Of a DNA stretch of 64,000 bases, positions 45,060-54,560 are shown piece after piece (position 1 is the first letter of the stretch; each line of letters opens with the position of its first letter). The notes under the pieces are model-generated. The model had not been told where the DNA came from, searched no databases, and saw only the letters and a list, made by a program, of their open reading frames with translations. The position numbers and the translations under genes were made by a program. This DNA comes from Malaya genurostris (taxonomy: Eukaryota > Arthropoda > Insecta > Diptera > Culicidae), in the NCBI RefSeq assembly GCF_030247185.1, contig NC_080572.1:155418365-155482364 (forward strand), given 5' to 3'.

Positions 45060-46090
45060 CAACGCATTCATCGCGGTCATGCTAGAAGGAAGGATGTCGG
45101 TAGCATAGCAAAGCTACCTAGGAGAACGAGAGGGTGTGGTCGAATGCGGTGGAAAATTGAAGACAAAGGGAACCGTGGACCCATCAAGATGTCGGAATTA
45201 TGAACACAAGAGCTGGTAAATCGGAAAAAGGTTTATATTCTGTATTGGATACCATGATAACGAATTGATGTTAACGCAGGTGACACCGTTAAAGATGACT
45301 TGCGCGGGTGCGCCACAACAGTCCGAAGTAATATCCAATTTTTTACACGCAATAAGACAAGAAGGAAGTAAACGCAGCCTACACCGTTAAAAATGATCTG
45401 CGCAGGTGTACCACAACAATACCAGATGCTACCCCGTGTTTTGCTCTGTGGGCATCGTCAAAGCTCAACTGAATGCCATGAACAATCATATAAAAAATAA
45501 TGTTCATTGCTAAATCCAACACGATATACAATATTACGGAGAAAACAACAACGGAATCCGATGAAACATTTTGAAGATACGTTAGAAGCCTCAACATATT
45601 GTGCGGAATAATGAAGTAATTTCGATGACACTCAAAACTCAAACGAGATAGCGATTAATTCTTAAACTATGGTCAATAAATCGGAGGATATTAACCGAGA
45701 CGTTTTATTATGAAGAACCAGGAGAGAAGAACGAGCTATTATGGAGGAAACGACACGGCACTCAGAGTCCGAGACTAGCAACCGTTCGATCACTCCACAT
45801 ATAAGGTACAGACAAAAGCGACTACAAGGCAGAACTAGGACTGGAATGGAAGCACATGCTAGAGCATCGTAAGGTTAGAGAAACTAAGTTCATATAATCA
45901 TAATATGTAAAAATCAGAACGAAAGAAATCTATTGCGACAAATACGACAAATGTTGTGCCTTTGTTACGGCAAATATAGAACTAAAGTTTTACATTCCGA
46001 CAACACAATCTTTTGGTTTACTACCTGTGCGATCAACTTGATGGTATCATTAAGCTCAGTAAGTAAGGGGGCATGCAACAGCCCTAATTT
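45060..46090 (+). mobile_element. 3' end of a relative of the 12.6-kb LTR element
   Basis: It parallels 19,060-20,095: the ggaaggatgtc...gagagggtgtgg segment (45,088-45,140), gatgacttgcgcggg (45,292-45,306, a second variant at about 45,392), and finally atcatt/caagctcagtaagtaaggggg with the LTR start TGCAACAGCCC near 46,075. It ends there: the rest of the LTR is missing. The divergence shows an older copy. Confidence 0.75.
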
Positions 46091-46109
46091 TATCATACAT
46101 CAAGATCAG

Positions 46110-46445
46110 GCCGAAATCATATCAAAAGATATTCAAAAACATAATTCGCTACGGTCGATACTGAACGCAATTGCTTGCAGTCTAGTATCTTAACATTTTT
46201 GAGTAGGGGGTTTTTAGGGCCGCCTGCACCATGCTCAAGAACGTCTTCGCATGTCAGCCTCGGATCGGTGATCACGTCGCCTATCTCGACTTCGCGAGCT
46301 GGTACGTATACGCGATACTTTCGCGTGAAAAGCTCACATTGAACGATCTCATTAGCCTGTTTTGCACTCTCTAACAAGACCCTAAGCTTGTCCGGGCGTA
46401 CTTTCTCAACGCTACTTGTCCGGGCATACCGAAAACGCTTCAAAC
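46110..46445 (-). pseudogene. LINE ORF1-like fragment
   Basis: A 108-codon minus frame with R-V-Y-V-P-A-R-E-V-E-I-G-D-V-I-T-D and V-K-I-L-D-C-K-Q-L-R. I believe this resembles the N-terminal part of some mosquito Jockey-type ORF1 proteins, from memory only. No zinc knuckle is included and it stops on both sides. Confidence 0.35.
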
Positions 46446-46639
46446 TTCGAATTTGCGCGGTTCATGCCAAGTGATATCAAAACAAAACATTATGAAAAAT
46501 CGGCCTTACACTTTTAAGGGATAGATATCATTTCAATAATTCAAAATAGTGGATCGTTACCCCGGTACGAAAAATTACATAACGTGTTTCACCAGCCCTG
46601 CTCCCTAAAGACAAAATTAAGCATGAAAAGTGTATATTC

Positions 46640-46860
46640 AATACGTACGACTCACATATTCAATTCACATGCGAAGTGGAGAACAATAAGCGATTGCCGT
46701 ATCGTCACCGACTGGTACAAAAAAACCGACGCATCGGGTCGTTTGTTGAAATGTTTCTCGTTTCACCCGCTGTCGCAAAAGCTAAACACGGCTACCGGTT
46801 TTATTGGAAGAGCTTTTCGGTTGTCGACGGGCAAATCTAATGTTCATTATAGTTACTTAA
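46640..46860 (+). pseudogene. Penelope-like RT fragment
   Basis: Plus-strand reading with V-T-D-W-Y-K-K-T-D-A-S-G-R-L-L-K and F-H-P-L-S-Q-K-L-N-T-A-T-G-F-I-G-R, the same RT C-terminal motif as in the antisense element at 24,040-24,125. Only about 70 codons survive. Confidence 0.65.
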
Positions 46861-47504
46861 TGTTGATCTTTCGCGATGTGGATATAAAACTTTGTAAACT
46901 GGGCTTTTCACTGCTAAAAAATACGATAATTGAGATATTTTGGCCACTCTAATATATTTTGGCCTGATGCTCATATTTTTGGTTGTAGTTCAAATGAAAT
47001 ACATGTTCATACCTAATATGTCAATGTATGGAACAATCTTTAAAACTCTGACACACGATGTGCTTAGTTTTGATCACATCTAGAAATGTGTACGCAGGAC
47101 AATAACATGTTGGAGTGGTCAAAATAAATCCGTTACACTACATAATCAACTGTTGAACCTGGCTCGGGTGCATGATAATTCTGTAACTCGTAATAAACAA
47201 AAATGTTCAATACGATCGTAAAGGCTACTTTCAAACTACCTACAGTGTCGCAAAATTCTTCAATCTTCTGGAAACCATAGATCAAACCATTTCTAAATTA
47301 AAGCATCTTTAGACGACCAATATCGCCAAGCGTCTTAAAGGATTATAAAGTCCGTCTAATTTGCAATCAAAGCTATTGATCGAACTGCATTCGCATAGAC
47401 TCGGGTTTTCAAATATAAAACGTTAACAGGAAAATTGTGATCGCGAAACGATAGAACAGCTGTATCGCGAAAATGATACATGGAGGTTTTATGAGAAGGT
47501 AAAC
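46861..47504. other. stretch with no recognisable gene
   Basis: No coding or repeat structure supported. Confidence 0.5.
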
Positions 47505-48260
47505 CGCTCACGTGGAGACAACACATCACAGGCCGAAATTTGAAGTTACCAGTAGTAACATTCTCACGGACGAATGTGAGGTGATCGACAGGTGGAAGCA
47601 GAACTTCTACGATCATCTGCATGGCGAAGCACAAGATGCAGAGAATAACACAGGAACTCATCTGGGTATACGCTCAGCTGACAACAGATTCCCAGCACCT
47701 GGTTTGTCGGAGATAAGTGAAGAGAACGGCGAGTTGGGGAACAACAAAACTGCAGGCAATGACCAATTGCCAGACGAGCTGCTCAAACATGGAGGAGAGG
47801 CCTAGCCAGTGCTGCACTGGATGATTCCTAAGATTTGGGAAGCAGGAATAGATGGAATGAGTGGTATGTATCATGTATAAAAAGAGAGGTAAGCTAGACT
47901 GTTGCAACTACCGCGCAAACAATTCGTTGGGCCGTACCAAGCGGGATTTACTGGAGCCCGCGCCACTACAGACCACACATTCACCATAAGAATAGTACTC
48001 CAGAAGTGTAGTGAGTACAACATATACACACATCATCTTTTCATTGACTTCAAATCGATATACGGCACAATCGATCGAAATCAGCTTTGGAAGAATATGA
48101 ACGAATACCGCATAGACTGACGCGATTGGTCAAAACAATGACGGAAAGAGTGATGTGCTACGTCCAAATATATTGGACGCTCTCGAGTCCCTTCGAATCT
48201 TGGACAGGACTATAGCAAGGTGATCGACTCTCTTGTTTGTGGACCATCTATCTATGAGGT
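47505..48260 (+). pseudogene. RTE-type reverse transcriptase fragment
   Basis: Plus strand: W-K-Q-N-F-Y-D-H-L-H-G (near 47,594), N-N-K-T-A-G-N-D-Q-L-P-D-E-L-L-K-H-G-G-E (47,740-47,800), C-N-Y-R-A near 47,905, then 47,902-48,120 with Y-Q-A-G-F-T-G-A-R-A-T-T-D and H-H-L-F-I-D-F-K-S-I-Y-G-T-I. This order is that of RTE RTs up to motif A. The catalytic box itself is not reached. It is a separate fragment from the insert at 30.5-31.9 kb, which lacks just this part. Confidence 0.78.
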
Positions 48261-48344
48261 TAGCAGATTGAATAAGTTACTTTCGAAATCTAAGGACTTT
48301 AATGTCGGTTTCTTGAAAGGGTATGAACGTTGTTGATTTAAAAG

Positions 48345-48440
48345 TTTTTGCCTTTCTCTATAGAAAGTTATTAGAATTGCTGGAAAAACCGACTTTCGAA
48401 CGGAGCCTCATAGTGTTATATACCATAGTGTTATATGTTA
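48345..48440 (-). repeat. dispersed mosquito repeat, short antisense piece
   Basis: Reverse complement of the tcggtttttc...aatacctttctatagagaaaggc segment of the repeat at 6.6-8.5 kb. Confidence 0.65.
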
Positions 48441-48466
48441 TATTTATTACCATGCTCTACCAGCCT

Positions 48467-48501
<35 letters not shown>

Positions 48502-48794
48502 CTAGCTGGTGACTGTTAAACAGAAAAGATAACTCTTCCGATACCATCCGTTAGTGTCTCGAAGAAAAGATTGATTACAAAGGCACTACCGTTTCCAGTA
48601 AGCATACACAATGCAAACGTATACTCAACAGCCTCCGGAATAGTAACCGGATTCCCTTTCTCTCGTTTAATATAAACTAGTGGATGTTGCATCAACACAC
48701 GGCACGGCGGTGTTGTATTTGGTTAAATGCTTAATATATATCAGGTTTCCCATAGAGCTTAGGATTGGCTAACTCCTGTTCAACTGCTGTTGAT

Positions 48795-48850
<56 letters not shown>

Positions 48851-49079
48851 TACCAAAATCTGTGCTAGTGGCGGCTCCATATCGGCTTACGCCAGGAATT
48901 TCAGGGCACACCACCAGACCCTCCTACTCACTGACATCTCAAAGTGCGGCTCGCTGGGCGAACCGCACCACTTGTACGTCAGCGTTAATGTATAGGCAAA
49001 CGACTAGAGCGCCATTTATTTTAAGGGCCACTAGCTTTGGCAGGTGAGTTGTTATACACTCCTTAGCGGCTGAGAACTT
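48441..49079. other. stretch with no firm gene call
   Basis: 48,765-49,047 has two overlapping plus frames of 76-85 codons that could be the decayed 5' region of the R1-type LINE that follows, but no motif supports this. Confidence 0.4.
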
Positions 49080-49148
49080 CCATGTCCACCGTCCTACTGT
49101 CATTAGATAATAACACCTTTATTGTATCTATGATGCGTCGTTTATTTA

Positions 49149-49166
<18 letters not shown>

Positions 49167-49179
<13 letters not shown>

Positions 49180-49860
49180 TAGCACAAGTTCTGAAAAAAG
49201 CCGTCAATGTCGCCAAGAGGGATCAGGAGGCCCTAATAGCCCGAAAGGAGGGAGGCGAAAGGACGGATAAGTGCACCCAAACGGAGCCCTTTTCTTTCCA
49301 GAGTAGCTCAAGTCAGGCGACGATCGACTACGCACTCCACCTAACAATTGAGAAGAACAAAGTGCGTAGGAAACGAGCGAGGGACTCACCAGGTCACAAA
49401 TGCGTGACCAAGAGGCGTAAGTGCCTGGTCGCTGACGGCAGGGAGAAGGATTGCGGCAGAGGTCTTAACCCCAAACGGGATACTCTATCCTCGGATCCTA
49501 GTAAAGAGACCGATCACGAGCCTGGTGAGAAATTATCAACAGGATAAGTAGAATCCTGGTAAGGACCGACCAAACATGGAGCGGCCCTGGCTCAAGGTGA
49601 TCGGGAAGAAAACGAAGAAAGTCCCCATAGAACGCGACAGAAGGGCTAGGGACAAAGGAGAAGCCTTGCTGGTCAAAACAGACAAAGAGAAATACGCCGA
49701 CGTCCTCAAGGCAATGCGTAGCAAGGCAAAGCTTGCCGACCTTGGAAAGGAGGTTCGCTCTATTAGATGTACTTGAGCTGGCGAGATGCTGCTAGTGCTA
49801 AAAAAGGAGCACAATCGGTCGGATCAGAACTCGGAGCGCTAGCTCAGCAAGTTCTAAGCG
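49167..49860 (+). pseudogene. R1-type ORF1 (gag-like), 5' part
   Basis: 49,167-49,547 has a basic, low-complexity N-terminal region (Q-K/L-K-K-A-V-N-V-A-K-R-D-Q-E-A-L). 49,576-49,776 continues with a charged segment containing Y-A-D-V-L-K-A-M-R-S-K-A, the start of the conserved ORF1 domain. After a stop at 49,774 the frame goes on to V-E-V-R-A-P near 49,868, just before the ribozyme element. Confidence 0.7.
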
Positions 49861-49890
49861 ACGAGGTCGAAGTGAGAGCCCCGTAAAACA

Positions 49891-49900
49891 AGGTTACACT
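49891..49900 (+). repeat. target-site duplication of ribozyme element B (left)
   Basis: AGGTTACACT, repeated exactly at 50,330-50,339. Confidence 0.88.
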
Positions 49901-49906
49901 GATTAT

Positions 49907-50002
49907 TTTACGTTTCGCATTCAGCTCATCAGTGCATTAGCAGATTATGTTGACTGCTAATGCCACCTCGCGGATCAACATAATCCGCTAAGCAGACGTA
50001 AA
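49907..50002 (-). ncRNA. type III hammerhead ribozyme, element B unit 1
   Basis: Minus strand: TTTACG and TC (cleavage predicted between 49,995 and 49,994), TGC, a 17-bp perfectly paired extension of stem I, GCA, CTGATGA (complement of 49,926-49,932), stem II GC-TGAAT-GC (49,917-49,925), GAAA (49,913-49,916), CGTAAA. All invariant bases are present. Compared with element A, stem II pair two is C-G instead of U-A and the stem I arm is different but still paired. Confidence 0.9.
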
Positions 50003-50173
50003 GTCATTGCTATTTACAATGAACTTATTTACACCGAAGTGCTATGTCTATCCTGACGTCCCAGGCGAAAACGAATTTACGACTTTATGGCCGCAAACAA
50101 ATTTTAGTCATTTTGATTTTGGTACCTCGTGGGTACCGATTTGTGCAAAAGTGCACATGACTGTTTTGATTAT

Positions 50174-50269
50174 TTTACGTTTCGCATTCAGCTCATCAGT
50201 GCATTAGCAGATTATGTTGACTGCTAATGCCACCTCGCGGATCAACATAATCCGCTAAGCAGACGTAAA
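50174..50269 (-). ncRNA. type III hammerhead ribozyme, element B unit 2
   Basis: Same ribozyme 267 bp away, with identical core; cleavage predicted between 50,262 and 50,261. With unit 1 it frames one complete monomer. Confidence 0.9.
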
Positions 50270-50339
50270 GTCATTGCTATTTACACTGCAATTATTTACA
50301 CCGAAGTGCTATGTCTATCATGACGTTCCAGGTTACACT

Positions 50340-50560
50340 ACAGTGTAAACGGCTGGACGAGATCGCGAGCGCCGAAGAGCTTATCAAGGCCATTAAGGAG
50401 AAGGAGGCTTGAACGTTCCACAGGAATCCATTCGCCTGAGAAAATTACCCCAAGGCACTCAGATAGCCACGTTCAAGCTATAAGTCTTGGATGCTAATAA
50501 GGTCCTAAAAGTGAGTAAACTAAAAGTTGGTTATTCGGTTTGCCCAGTAACTTCATACCA
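50340..50560 (+). pseudogene. R1-type ORF1, C-terminal zinc-knuckle part
   Basis: After the insertion the frame gives L-Q-C-K-R-L-D-E-I-A-S-A-E-E-L, typical of R1-type ORF1. A shift leads to Y-S-V-C-P-V-T-S-Y and M-C-F-R-C-F near 50,530-50,590, the remains of the zinc knuckles. Confidence 0.72.
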
Positions 50561-50920
50561 GCCGCCGGTGGTGGATATGTGCTTCAGGTGCTTCGAATCT
50601 GGACCACGGGTCATTATCCAATTCAGGAAGTTGTGATAACGCAAGCCGAGGGAGTAGCCATTGCGAAGATAAATGGCGTATACTATTGCAGCTGCTACGC
50701 CCCACCGTGGTGGCCCCAGTTCACCCAACTGGTCGACAGGCTGAACGTAGACCTGATGGGTAAAAAACCTGTCGTGATAGCAGGAGATTTCAACGCATGA
50801 GCAACGGCGTGTGGTAGCCGCCACACTAACCAGATAGAACAGACCCTGCTAGAGACCCTCGCCAAACTAGATGTGGTACTGGGGAACGACGGTGCTAAAA
50901 GTACCTTCCAGCGAAACGGA
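50540..50920 (+). pseudogene. R1-type ORF2, endonuclease (internally deleted)
   Basis: 50,640-50,800 encodes G-V-A-I-A-K-I-N-G-V-Y-Y-C-S-C-Y-A-P-P and V-V-I-A-G-D-F-N-A, the latter a catalytic motif, then a TGA where the codon for the next residue should be. The endonuclease ends near 50,920 (F-Q-R-N-G-V) and joins directly to the RT. The last catalytic S-D-H motif and the pre-RT linker are missing. Confidence 0.8.
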
Positions 50921-51223
50921 GTTGAGATCGCTCGACACTGAGAAAGCTCCCGGGCCAGATGGTATCCCGAACGCGGCTCTAAAGGTTGCTATAACATCCA
51001 AACTGGACATGTTCAGGAAGGTCATGCAGAGATGTCTGGACGAGCACACGTTCCCGGTCATTTGGAAAAGGCAGAAATTTTTACTGTTACCGAAACCTGG
51101 GAAACCTCCTGGGAACCCGTCGGCATATAGACCAATCTGCCTGATCGACACCACAGGGAAGCTTCTGGAGAGAATAATCCTGAACAGGCTAGCCTCGTTT
51201 ATAGAGGAGGTGGGTGGACTGTC
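50871..51223 (+). pseudogene. R1-type ORF2, RT fingers (5' of the SINE)
   Basis: K-A-P-G-P-D-G-I-P-N-A-A-L-K near 50,943-50,985, F-P-V-I-W-K-R, L-L-P-K-P-G-K-P-P and S-A-Y-R-P-I-C-L-I-D mark RT blocks 0-2. It ends at the SINE; the RT continues at 51,445 in a compatible frame. Confidence 0.82.
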
Positions 51224-51444
51224 ATGTCCCGGGTAGGCGGTTCAATGCATAGGACGCTGGTCTTAAAGCCAGCTGTCGTATGTTCGAGCCCCGACCTGGA
51301 AGGATTCTTAGTGTCAGTAGTATCCATAGTACTAGCCATGCAATGATTCTGTACGCTAAGAATCGGCTGCGAAGTCTGTTGAAACAAAAAGGCCAAATTC
51401 CACGGAAGGAATGTAATGCCAATACTTTGCTTGGGTGAACTGTC
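51212..51444 (+). mobile_element. tRNA-derived SINE inserted in the R1-type RT
   Basis: The SINE body is 51,224-51,432 (209 bp). Flanks GGGTGGACTGTC (51,212-51,223) and GGGTGAACTGTC (51,433-51,444) form a 12-bp duplication with one mismatch. The head has A- and B-box-like segments (gggtaggcggttcaatg; gttcgagcccc), and the 3' part ends ggaatgtaatgccaatactttgctt. Same family as 38,971-39,181 and 22,648-22,735. Confidence 0.85.
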
Positions 51445-52606
51445 TAACTAACAGTACGGGTTCCGCAAAGGCAGGTATACGGCGGATGCCATAAAATCGG
51501 TGGTAGCCACCGCGGAGGTCGCTATTCAACCTAAGCGGCGTGGAATTCGCTACTGCGCGGTAGTAATGCTTGACGTCAAAAACGCGTTCAATAGTGCTTG
51601 TTGGGCGGATATCGCTGACTCCCTCCTTCGACTGGGAGTACCAGAAGGGAAGATTCTGGAAAGCTACTTTCAGCACCGGGTATTACTCTACGAAACCAGG
51701 GAAACCTTACGCAGCACTTGTGTCATGGCCGGAGTGACACAGGGATCCATCCTGGGCCCGCTCCTGTGGATTACAATGTACGATGGCGTAATGAGGTTGA
51801 GGCTCCCCACGGGTGCCAAGATAGTCGGGTTCGCGAACGACATCACGTTGGCAGTCTATGGAAAATCCATCGAAGAGGTTGAACTGAGCGCATCACACTC
51901 GACCACGATACTGAAAGACTGGTTGTGTAGCAGGAAACTGCTACTAGCACATCATAAAACAGAGATGTTGGTGGTTAACAACAAAAAATCAGAACAAGAG
52001 GCGTCGGCACATGCTGGTGATTGCATGATCCCCTCCAAGAGATCACTGAAGCAATTGGGTGTGATGCTTGACGACAAGCTGAGTTTCGGCAAGCACGTGG
52101 AATATGCCTGTAAACCTGTTTCAATGGCGATTGCGGCGCTCTCGCGAATGATGGCCAATAGCTCGCCGGTGCGTTCTAGCAAACGCAGATTACTGGCAGA
52201 AGTGACAGTTTTGATTCTCAGGTACGGTAGCCCGGAATGGGCTTCGGTACTCCGGGTAGAACGCAACGCAAAATTGCTGGAGATCACGCGCAGACTGATG
52301 TGTCTTCGTGTGTTCAGTGCGTACCGTACGGTATCTGGAGATGCAGCCTGCGTGGTAGCGTGCATGAAGTCTATTGGACTGCTCATCAAGGAGGACGCTG
52401 CGTGCTACGATACGCGGAGGGACAGGAACGCCCATAGGACTGCCAACGATAGCCTCCTCACGCGAGTGGCAAAGGAAATAGAACAGCTCAACCAAGGGCA
52501 GGTGGACACATCGATTTATTCCAAGAGTCTCAGGATGGATCGAAAGACCCCACGGCGAAGTAAACTTTGGCCTGACGCAGTTCCTCACAGGTCACGGTTG
52601 TTTTAG
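51445..52606 (+). pseudogene. R1-type ORF2, RT palm to thumb (3' of the SINE)
   Basis: An open frame from 51,453 to 52,606 with Y-G-F-R-K-G-R-Y-T-A-D-A-I, M-L-D-V-K-N-A-F-N-S-A, G-V-T-Q-G-S-I-L-G-P and L-G-V-M-L-D-D-K-L. The catalytic box reads F-A-N-D-I near 51,831-51,845: the first aspartate of F-A-D-D is asparagine, which should kill polymerisation although the frame is intact over nearly 390 codons. Confidence 0.88.
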
Positions 52607-52770
52607 GTGGTACCTCCGTAGGATCGGCCATGCGACATATCTTGCTTGCCCTGGCTGCCCAAATGAGCTTGAGACGGCAGAACACGCCCTGTTTGCCTGT
52701 CCTGCTTTGCGACCCAATGGAATGGTCTACTGGATGAATGTGGCAGAGAAACTACACCAGAGAACCTAGT
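52560..52770 (+). pseudogene. R1-type ORF2, C-terminal Cys/His cluster
   Basis: After a shift at about 52,600 the reading has F-L-T-G-H-G, C-P-G-C, then E-H-A-L-F-A-C-P (52,640-52,710), the zinc-finger-like end of R1-type ORF2. Confidence 0.7.
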
Positions 52771-53935
52771 CCAGAGAATGTGCCACAGCGGGGAGAACAG
52801 GAACGCAGTGTCGACCGTGACCTCCCAGATCGCGGGAATCTTGCAGTGGAATTGGAGGGCAGAACAATAGGCAGTCGCGACCGCCGGCCGCTAAAGAGGG
52901 ACCAGCGAACAAGCGTCGGTTCGGGATTTTTTCCGTTGTCGGGGAACTCTCCGTCGGTGTAGTCTAAATCATTCGCCGGAGATTATATGAGTAGATGGCG
53001 ACGTATCACCAGTATGGATCGTCGGGGCGCCTGTGAACAGGAAGCCATCCTCCAACCGGAATCATTGGAGCGACCCAGGCATCCTGCCGTTCGATCCGTT
53101 CACGGAAATCGGAAGCGAAGTTTACGGGAGAAATTTCATCGCCGGGGAATTCTTCGCCGGTGTACGCTAGATCCTTCGTCGAGGACTAACCGAGTAGAAT
53201 CCAAAGCACCGAAGTCGAGTCGTCGGGGTGCCGGTGAACCGGAAACTACGCTTCAACCGGAATCACCGAAGCGACCTCGGCATTAATTCGAGTGTCCCGT
53301 TGGCGTAACATGAATGGTCGGTGTCGGGAGAACTTCCTTCGCCGGGGAACTCTCTGTCGGTTTAGACTAGATCCTTCACCGGGGACTAGCCGAGTAGAAG
53401 CCACAGCATCGAAGTTGAGCCGTCGGAGCGCCAGTGAGCCGGAAGCCACGTTCCAACCGGAATCGCAGGATCGACCTCGGCACTCATTCGAGTGTCCCGT
53501 GTGGCAAAACACGAGATTCGGTGTCGGGAGAAACTCTTTCGTCGGGGAGCTCTCTGTCGGCGTAGTCTAGATCCTTCGACAGAGATTAGATGAGTAGATT
53601 ACGACGTACCTCCGGTCCGGATCGTCGGGGCGCCAGTGACCCGGAAGTCATCCTCTAACCGAAATCACTGGACCGATTCAGGCATCCTGCCGTTCGAACC
53701 GTTCACGGATTTCTGGAGCGTAGGTCCCTGGGAAACTTCCATCGCAGGGGAATTTTTCCGTCAGTATAGGCTATATCCATCGTCGGGGATTAGCAGAGTA
53801 GCTCGCGACGTAGACGAGCCCTGGGTCGTCGAGGCCCGGACCGGAAGTTAAGCTTCAACCGGAATCGCCGGACCGACCTCTACATCCCCTTGGTCGATCC
53901 TCTGTAGCGAAACGAGTAGCTCAAAATTGAGAGAT
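52771..53935 (+). repeat. five ~200-bp tandem repeats in the R1-type 3' region
   Basis: The word gtcgggg (with variants) followed by cgcc...gtga..cggaag recurs at 53,021, 53,222, 53,422, 53,624 and 53,828, spacing 200-204 bp. Units contain aaccggaatc, gatcgacctcggcat-like and gagtag words. They are diverged (roughly 10-25% by eye) and do not keep an open frame. It follows the ORF2 end, so I read it as a 3' UTR array. Confidence 0.8.
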
Positions 53936-54100
53936 AAATGGCCCAAAAGTAGAAGAGAACGACGCTGACGTCAGGTAGTTCCGGGGAGGTAGGGTTGGAA
54001 ATCCAAGGTGTTATAGTAGGTAGTTCCAATTATACAGTGGTAGTCCTGTGAAGAGTTCCACACTCTGTGCGTCAATGCATTTCACCTTGTAGTAAAAAAA

Positions 54101-54560
54101 AGACACCTAAATCCTTTTCGCATTAGCCGGAGTCGGTCCGACAGAGCGGCAGAACTTGCTTTCGTTTGTGTAACCAACCGCTCGACCATTTACTTGTACC
54201 TCCTCCGACCAAACCATAGTGCACCACATCATAGTTGGATTCGCTCATTATGCCTCCCCGTTCGTACCTGTCCAGCCAAACCGTAGTGTACAGTATCATG
54301 GTTGGACTCGCTCATATAACCATTTTGCCTCCTCGTTCGTACCTGTCCAGCCAAACCGTAGTGTACAACAACATGGTTGGACTCGCTCATATAGCCATTA
54401 TGCCTTCCTGTTCGTAACTGTCCAGCCAAACCGTGTTGTATCCCATGTATCCCACTACAAGGGCCATTGGTGGTACTTCATATGGCAAAATGATGGGAAC
54501 GTCTTAGGCAAGTATGGTGATGTATCCCACTATAAGGGCCATTGATGACACATCATATGG
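54101..54560 (+). repeat. 75-bp tandem array plus a two-copy repeat
   Basis: tccagccaaaccgt recurs at 54,271, 54,346 and 54,421 with exact 75-bp spacing, and a degenerate earlier copy is near 54,200. Directly after, tatcccacta(c/t)aagggccatt occurs twice (54,447 and 54,523). No coding role seen. Confidence 0.8.

Larger units (their letters stand above)
49901..50329 (-). mobile_element. retrozyme-like hammerhead ribozyme element B
   Basis: 429 bp with no coding capacity, between perfect 10-bp duplications, inside the R1-type ORF1. It consists of one 267-bp unit (49,901-50,167) and the first 162 bp of a second (50,168-50,329) in the same orientation, nearly identical to each other. Each contains a complete minus-strand hammerhead ribozyme, so an antisense transcript would be cut twice to release a 267-nt monomer (49,995-50,261). 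Removing the insert and one duplication lets the ORF1 frame continue, apart from one TAA. That supports insertion of a mobile unit. Confidence 0.9.
49080..54101 (+). mobile_element. R1-type LINE with nested insertions
   Basis: ORF1, a ribozyme-bearing insertion, the ORF1 end, a truncated endonuclease, RT split by a SINE, a C-terminal Cys/His cluster, and a GC-rich 3' region with ~200-bp tandem repeats, followed by an A run near 54,092. GC content is clearly higher than in the neighbours, as is common in R1-type elements. Confidence 0.85.

Noticed and set aside
51224..51310. The SINE head as a functional tRNA gene
   Set aside because: A- and B-box-like segments are present, but the acceptor stem does not close and the anticodon arm is imperfect; the target duplication and 3' tail show a SINE.
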